Part shown: positions 58,139-64,000 of the stretch, piece by piece
How the letters are laid out: each line of letters starts with the position of its first letter
Position numbering within the stretch: the first letter of the stretch is position 1
Assembly: GCA_963995505.1 (NCBI GenBank)
Contig: OZ023180.1
Span: forward strand, 620,501-684,500
Reading direction: 5' to 3'
Source: Hypericum androsaemum
Lineage: Eukaryota; Streptophyta; Magnoliopsida; Malpighiales; Hypericaceae
Length of the DNA: 64,000 bases
Notes under the pieces: model-generated
Seen by the model: the letters and a program-made list of their open reading frames with translations, nothing else
Databases searched by the model: none
Told to the model about the DNA's origin: nothing
Position numbers and translations under genes: made by a program

Positions 58139-59078
58139 TGTTGTTATCGGAGGGTTCGGTGTACTTGATTAGGATCTACGGTAGTCGAGGCAAGTGTTGG
58201 ACACTTTCTCCATAAGATGAGATTGCCTCATATATTTCAGTGTGGTACGGGCTACGGCAATTGTCCCCAAGATACAATGAGTGTTCGGGCATTTCCAAGA
58301 ATATTGCACACGTATCTCAAAACTTTCGGGCAAACTCTTATATACTCAGAACTTTCAGACTATTGTAAGTGAAGAACAGGGGGAGGGGAGAGGAGAAGAC
58401 AACAATGCTTATGGATGCACTTGCTGCTGGGATGGATTAAAGGGCAAGGGGGCAGGCCTATTTATAGGCTGGAGGAGGCAGGGATGCAGCCACTCTGAAG
58501 GGATGCGTCCGTTGGCGTTGGCTGTCTGAACGGTCGTGTCTCTTCGGAGGCCTTTCTAGACAAAATGCCCATTGCGACCTGCGTCTAATGTGCCATGCGC
58601 ACACGCATATGCACGTGCACATGCGTGTGTGCGTGCTCGTGTTCGTGCTCGTACTCATGCTCGTGCTCGTGCTCGGATGGTGCTACGCACCATCCTCGTT
58701 GTGGTCCGAGTTGGCTTTCCTTCCAGGTGGTTAACTTATTTCTTAGTCAACAAGGAGTTTCTCCTTATAAACTAGAAAATGTTGGTGCTACTTTCCAATG
58801 TGGGATTGCACTTTCCATTTCTCTTTTGGGCTGTGCGCGTGCTCGTGCTCATGCTCGTGCTCGTGCTCGTGCTCGGATGGTGCTACGCACCATCCTCGTC
58901 GCGGTCCGAGTTGGCTTTCCTTCCAGGTGGTCAACTTATTTCCTAGTCAACAAGGAGTTTCTCCTTATAAACTAGGAAATGTTGGTGCCACTTTCTAATG
59001 TGGGATTGCACTTTCCATTTCCCTTTTGGGCCTCTCACTTTGGGCCTTTCCACTTTGGGCTCATTCACAAATCCAACA
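58139..59078 (-). repeat. 5' LTR of the minus copia element, internally duplicated
   Basis: Runs (on minus) TGTTGGATTTGTGAATGAGC to AACAACA, 940 bp. A roughly 200-bp internal unit with the GGATGGTGC...GCACCATCC hairpin, the GTGCTC-rich run and 'caacaaggagtttctcc' occurs twice (about 58625-58830 and 58832-59030). TATA region inverse of CCTATAAATAGGCC near 58458. I do not recognise a standard methionine-tRNA primer site next to its inner end (58138). Confidence 0.85.
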
Positions 59079-59267
59079 TACACTACTAATAACTAAAAAC
59101 CGAGTTCTTGCTTATTACCAATCTCTCAATCTTAGCTACGTTAAATCCGGTTAATTATGCAGGTATTGGCTGAGATGATGGGATCCATCCAACCAAGCCT
59201 AGGATCCAACATCCTATCCGTAAGTTCGGATTAATTGTCACTACATAAAATCTCGACATTTCCTGTA

Positions 59268-60807
59268 TCCAGACAAGCTCTAGAGGGCACGACGAGAAAA
59301 AACTAGACTCTGAGAAAGGTAGCTTGTGCATCTTCCCGACACTGCATTCATGACAAAGATTAGTAGATTTTTATTAGAAAAACTAATAGACTCATAACGC
59401 AAGGCACTTTTGATGGCTTGGAAGTTGGCATGTCCAAGTCGTTGATGCCAGGTAAAAAGGGATGGAGACGCGGACATGACATAGGCACGAGGACTTGTGG
59501 AAGACTGCGGACAACTGAGCAGGTAGAGGCCATCCCTACTCCGGCCTTGGTGCAAAATCACCTTCGTGACCTGGTCCTTTACATAAAATTGATCACCAAC
59601 AAATTCTACAGAGATGTTATTATCACGAGTAAGAGCACTCAAGGAAATAAGGTTAGTGCTTGAGTGCGGAACACGAAGGACATTAGACAACGAGACATTA
59701 CTAGAAGACAACAGAAAAGACATTTTGCCAACATGGAAAATCGGTAGAGATTGTCCATTACCAAAAGTCACTTCTTCAGTCTCCAAATATTCTAAGTGCA
59801 CTGGAAGGTGCTGAAGATCGGAGGTAACATGGTGAGTCATCCCACTGTCGAGAACCCTGAGGAGAGACAGCATGATGAGCCTGTGGTTGACCCAGATGGG
59901 TTGAACTGGTCAGACCAGTTTGGACAACAGATGAATAAAACTTGGCTATGTGGCCGTAGCCCCCACATTTGAAGCATCTTGGTTCATTTTCACCAGGTGG
60001 TGGGAAACGACTTTCTTTTTGCCCAAATCGGTGGGAATAGCCCGAGTTGTGGTTGTTGGAGGAGGTCCAGTGACCACGTCCACTGTCCCTGCCACTAAAA
60101 TGACCACCACCCCTGTTGCCTCGTCCACCTCGACCACCGGCGTTGCTGTAGTTGACAGCGGGAACAAGCGGCAGAGAAGGGGGAGCCATGGTTCGGCCCA
60201 GGCTGATTTCCTCGCATAGCAGATAGGAGTGAAGCTCATCAACAGTGACTGACTCCAGACGAGATTCAATTTATCGTACAAAGGGGTGGTATGAGTCATC
60301 CAGTCCAGCTAGTACCTTTTCCACCACATCATCTTTAGGTTGCGGGTGCCCAAGTGAGGCCAACTGGTCCACAATTAGCTTCGTCCGTTGTAGAAATTGG
60401 TCGATGGTGTCGTTGCCCTTTTTTAGGGCTCCAAGTGCAGTCTTCAGCTGCTTGATTTGGGTGCGAGACCCAGATGCGTAGGCTCGCGTAAGATGCTACC
60501 ACGCCTCATTGGCCGTGCTGCAGCTAATAACTTGTGGTGTCACTGATTCCGTGACCGAGGCGATGAGATAGGAGAGGACCCGTTTGTCCTCCTGAAACCA
60601 TGGTGCATACTCCAGGTTGGGAACCACCGAGCCATCGGGACCCCCTCTGGTTGGCAAGGGAGCAACATCACTTTCATCGACATGGTGATAGAGACCCTGG
60701 CCATATAAAGTCGCTTCCATGTGAGCTTTCCAGGACATGTAATTGATGGAGGTAAGTCTACGGGTGAAGGGAGCCATGGTGGTTGGTGTGGCCGATATTT
60801 GAGACAT
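59268..60807 (-). pseudogene. Copia gag-protease-integrase fragment
   Basis: Starts MSQISATPTTMAPFTRRLTS at 60807. Gag continues through KAHMEATLYGQGLYHHVD, then after a stop near 60496 HLTRAYASGSRTQIKQL and KPKDDVVEKVLAGLD-like sequence. The Gly/Arg-rich segment (GGRGGRGNRGGGHFSGRDSG) precedes a zinc knuckle with an altered last position (CFKCGGYGHIAKFY). Protease has LDSGMTHHVTSDLQH, and GAG-pre-integrase has WHQRLGHANFQAIKSAL with a CHEC motif in a shifted frame. Reading ends at PLELV, where integrase should begin its catalytic core. Stops and shifts make it dead. Confidence 0.85.
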
Positions 60808-60875
60808 GTTTGGTCTCGCTATAGAGGGTTCAGGATAAAAAAAAGGTGAGGTTTCTCAGAGATAGGTCTGATACC

Positions 60876-61097
60876 ATGTAGAGAATACTGTTTTCCTTAA
60901 TTAGACTTGCTGTACAGAACGTTTACATATATAGGCTGTTGTATAATCTTGACATTTACTATAATTGATTACAGAAATTCAAATGAAAGCGGAGATCATG
61001 GAGCCGTTGCAATCCTCAGCTGATATTGTGGGATCGAGGCAGATTTGGTAGCAGCAATTTCGGACAGCAGATATGGGAGGATTTGGCAGCTGTTACA
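60876..61097 (-). repeat. LTR of the truncated copia element (222 bp)
   Basis: Probably runs on the minus strand from TGTAACAGCTGCC to TTCTCTACA, with TATATATG upstream of its end. It is followed directly by TGGTATCAGACC (60875-60864), a methionine-tRNA-type primer-binding site. The inner end is firm; the outer end is inferred. Confidence 0.65.
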
Positions 61098-61099
61098 GG

Positions 61100-61247
61100 C
61101 AGCAGATAAGGTAACTCTTTTACATTCTTCCTCGTGACATGAATGAACCTGGGAAGTAATTAAGCTTTGCATCTGTAGATTGCCCATTTGACAGGATTTA
61201 TCATTGGGTTTGCCATTGGATTTGCAGTGCTTGTTACAAGGTACTAA
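61100..61247 (+). other. Possible exons of an interrupted host gene
   Basis: GCAGCAGATAAG followed by GTAACT at 61112 and TTTGCATCTGTAG at 61178 could be a 67-bp intron. The sequence after it is open to TAA at 61245-61247 and encodes a hydrophobic segment (IAHLTGFIIGFAIGFAVLV). This would fit the last exon of a small membrane protein whose 5' part was displaced by the copia insertion. I cannot name a family, and a chance frame is quite possible. Confidence 0.25.
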
Positions 61248-61904
61248 TAAAAAACATATTACTTAAAATATCACTTTTAAGACGTTTCATGTAATGTCTA
61301 TATGTGCTCCTCCCGCGGGTAGAACCTAAGATTTTTTTCCCAAAATATACACTTACACTAGTAGCATGAGTTATATGGAATTTCGTGTGAATCAGGACTT
61401 TGCAAGGCTAAATGCTATAATCCATCTTTTTGCGGAAAGAATTTAAACCTCGTCAAAATTCGAATCCCGATCGTCAAATTCGTCAACTATGCCATATTTT
61501 TTAAGATAGGTATTTTAAGATATTTAACTTTAAAATTCATTTTGTAAATTCATTTTGCACTCTAATTCTACTCGAACTTAAATTTATTCAATAAATATCT
61601 GAAATACGATATGTTATCAGAAAGAAAATACTTGACAAAAAAACTCGTTGTCCCGGCAAAGGACACTAAGCAAGGATAAGACGAGCATTAATCTCCAAAA
61701 TCTTGGAGAGCAGACAAGATGCATCTTCAGCTTCTCCGTAAGCCTTGGAGCAACTCCTTACTTTAATTAGTTATAATATTAGTAGTTGTCTTAGTCGGTA
61801 TGACTTCATTCCCATCTCAATTTGGTAAAATATTAGTCGCCATCCCTCCACCGAAAAAAATGGGAAAATAATGGAGAGTGGCCTCGTCACGTTTAGCCAA
61901 TTAC
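61248..61904. other. Intergenic, nothing recognised
   Basis: AT-rich, no supported gene. Confidence 0.5.
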
Positions 61905-62524
61905 TGTTGGAAAAATGGAAATAGAAAGAATATTAAAATAGAGAGGTCAAAGTTGAGTTTGATTTACACTTTGGAAAATTTTTGTACCACATTGAAAAGT
62001 GCAATGATAGGAAGCAAGTTTAAAAGAAAAAGTGTGTTATAAGGCTTATAAAGAGCTTGTGAGAAAATGGGTCTCATGTGCATGTGATAGTTGCCATACT
62101 AACTTTTTGTTTTGAAAATAAAATGGGAGGGATATATGGAAACAGGAAATCCGTAAACGGGAGAAGATCCAGTCAAGAGCCGTTTTTAACTTAGTTGTTA
62201 AAAATATTTTTCTAGCTGAGTCAAAAGGCCCTGATTTTTTACTCCGCACGTTCTCCTTCAACTGCTATATGAGGAGCCTATCTGTGAGCCTTTAGAATAC
62301 ACCATTCGCAAAACCTCTCCTCTCCTCTCCTCTTCTAATTGCTTTTTGTTCTTGTTAGTTTACAGGTTACCCGAGGCTTCCTTTGGACGAGTCTGTTTAA
62401 TCCTGGAGAGTCATCACTCTCGTTGAATTGATTCTTAAGGACAATGCTCTGCAGCACGACTCAGGCTATCAGTGTTCTGCTTCAGTTCGAGTTCTGTTCG
62501 AGAGAAGTTGCAGTCTGGCCAACA
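61905..62524 (+). repeat. 5' LTR of the right-hand copia element
   Basis: Begins TGTTGGAAAAATGG and ends CTGGCCAACA just before the gag leader. A TTATAAAG box (about 62045) and a CTCTCC-rich leader (62317-62335) fit promoter and R regions. The second LTR lies beyond the window, so length and age cannot be tested. No standard primer site is obvious. Confidence 0.65.
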
Positions 62525-62537
62525 ATCTTAAGAATCA

Positions 62538-64000
62538 ATGTCTTCCTCCGATGATATTATTGTCTTTCCTCCATCTGTCGACAGCCCTGCTGCCACTCCC
62601 ACCGATCCTACTGCTGTTGTTCCTACCAGTCTGTCTCCAACCCTGCCCCCTATTGTGATGCTTCCTTCTGTCGGGCCTACTGATGTGACGTTCGCCAAGC
62701 CATTTTCGGACATCTCTAAGATAGAGGTGTTTACCGGTGTCAACTACAAAAGGTGGCAGAAGCGAGTCTACACTGTCCTCGACATGCATTGGGTGGTTTC
62801 TGCCCTTATCGAAGGTAAACCTTCGTCCCAGGCAGTCCCAGCAGTGCAAGAGGCATGGTTAAATGCCAATAAGGTATGCAGGCATACTATCTTCAGTACT
62901 TTATCTAAAGACCTTTTTGATGTGTACTACACGTACAAAGAGGCACGAGAAAGATGGGAGTCCATGAAGGTCAAGTACACTGTCGAGGATGTTGGAAAGC
63001 AGAAGTTCGTGACCGGGAATTTTTATCATTGGGAGATGGCAGATGACAAGGATATCAAGCTGCAGATCAACGAGTACCACAAGCTGCTTGAAGACCTGAA
63101 GGCTGAAAATATAACGTTGCCTGATGAGTTTGTTGCAGGAATCCTTATTGAAAAGCTACCAGATTCGTAGAAATCATACAAGCAGCATTTGAAGCACAAG
63201 CATAGGCAGATGGTGCTGACTGACCTGATCACACATATCATCATCGAAGACACCAATCGAAAGGAGATGCATGATGCTAAAGCTAAGGCAATGACGTCAA
63301 AGGCTAATCTGGTGGTGAACAACCCGAACAACAAGAGATATGAGAAAAAAAACTTGATCAATTTCTCAGGCCCACAAATACCTCTTTCAAAAAGAAAGGG
63401 ACGTGCTTTGTGTGTAGAAAGCCTAGTCATATTGCTCGATTCTGTCGGTATAAGAAGGAAGATGATTATCCTCATAAATCTAAGGTGAACTTGGTTGAAG
63501 GAGATGATGTTATTATTGATGTGATTTCTGAAGTCAACATTATGACCACTATGAATAAGTGGGTGATTGATTCTGGTGCTACTAGGCACATTTGTGCTAA
63601 CAAAAATGTGTTTACCTCCTACACTCCAGTAAGGGATGGTGAAGAACAAGTATTTCTTGGTGACTCTCGAACTACTCCAGTTCTTGGCAAAAGAAGGTTC
63701 TTCTCAAGTTGACTTATGACAAAACCTTGGCTTTGAATGATGTACTCCATGTGCCTTGTATTAGAGCTAATCTTGTTTTGGTTGCTCTGTTGGAAAAAGT
63801 TGGCGAGAAAGTGACCTTCGAATCTGACAAGATTGTTATGACTAGGAACAATATTTTTGTGGGAAAGGGTTATTGTGATCAGGGACTCTTTGTACTTAAT
63901 GTTGTTGAGAATAATGAGAATGCATCTTCTTCTGCTTACTTGATTGATTCGTTTGATATGTGGCATGCTAGATTAGGACATGTTAGTGCTCAATATATTA
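62538..64000 (+). pseudogene. Copia gag-protease, 5' part, continues past window
   Basis: Starts MSSSDDIIVFPPSVDSPAAT. Gag includes VFTGVNYKRWQKRVYTVLDM, KVKYTVEDVGKQKFVTGNF and IEKLPDS. A TAG at about 63168-63170 interrupts it, after which KSYKQHLKHKHRQM continues in frame. A frameshift near 63360 leads to an intact zinc knuckle (CFVCRKPSHIARFC) and protease (WVIDSGATRHICANKNVF). Another frameshift lies near 63690, followed by LALNDVLHVP and the GAG-pre-integrase motif MWHARLGHV at the window end. It is a third copia family, distinct from both others, and not functional as it stands. Confidence 0.88.

Larger units (their letters stand above)
45548..59078 (-). mobile_element. Compound Ty1/copia block bounded by one TACAC duplication
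   Basis: The left edge (TGTTGTGATCGG, the inverse of an LTR 3' end) and the right edge (the inverse of TGTTGGATTTGTGAATGAGC, an LTR 5' end) are flanked by identical TACAC at 45543-45547 and 59079-59083. This means one minus-oriented copia element inserted here. Its 5' LTR (58139-59078) and gag-pol (58122 to 54249) are still ordered. Its 3' LTR is split: the head ends at 53861 and the tail is 45548-46179. Between them lie plus-oriented copia pieces (46180-47669 and 48300-53320), an inverted gag piece (47670-48300) and an inverted LTR junction (53367-53861). Nested insertion followed by deletion and inversion would explain it; an assembly error is a real alternative. Confidence 0.75.
59262..61097 (-). 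mobile_element. Truncated copia element of another lineage
   Basis: The 5' LTR, primer site, gag, protease and the beginning of integrase are present on the minus strand. The element ends inside integrase at about 59262, next to sequence of unknown origin, and has no 3' LTR. The gag and protease differ clearly from the neighbouring copia family, so it is an independent and older insertion. Confidence 0.8.

Noticed and set aside
58595..58998. Cys/Ser- and Arg/Ala-repeat open frames
   Set aside because: Same LTR simple repeat read on the plus strand; no coding signal.

Overview
The window is nuclear DNA of a flowering plant, probably a eudicot; the species cannot be fixed from sequence alone. 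It is AT-rich, genes have GT-AG introns, and it carries plant-specific genes (the stomatal bHLH MUTE, a basic-7S-globulin-type aspartic protease homologue) together with Ty1/copia, LINE, hAT and Mutator-like elements. No bacterial-style operons, CRISPR array or tRNA gene was seen.

Left part (1-16 kb): no intact gene. It is built of long-inverted-repeat MITEs, most with 9-bp target duplications as in Mutator elements (11-1089, 4008-5165, 7515-8728, 9595-10683, 11694-12416, 13095-14748), one hAT-type MITE (10848-11535) and the 3' end of a LINE (5884-6560).

Middle (16-40 kb): MUTE (16358-17909, minus, three exons, open throughout). Then a segment present twice, 18.3-23.35 kb and 33.9-37.1 kb, each ending in a dual-specificity phosphatase gene on the minus strand. 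Both phosphatase copies are damaged, in different exons. The first copy has received a MITE containing a MITE containing a TRIM; the second copy still shows the empty site. Between the copies lie a nucleostemin (NSN1) pseudogene, a LINE fragment, a full-length but mutated hAT transposon (25814-28928), a repeat-rich block with a 46-bp minisatellite, and another LINE 3' end. A short deletion derivative of the same hAT family sits at 37308-37778. An intronless aspartic-protease-like gene (39636-40820) looks intact.

Right part (41-64 kb): one more MITE, a gene-poor AT-rich stretch, then a 13.5-kb compound Ty1/copia block (45548-59078) flanked by one 5-bp duplication (TACAC), with plus and minus gag-pol pieces and LTR parts scrambled together. 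Next come a truncated second copia lineage (59262-61097, minus) and the 5' half of a third copia element (61905 to the window end, plus).

Only MUTE and the aspartic-protease homologue are credible intact protein genes. Everything else coding is transposon-derived or pseudogenised.
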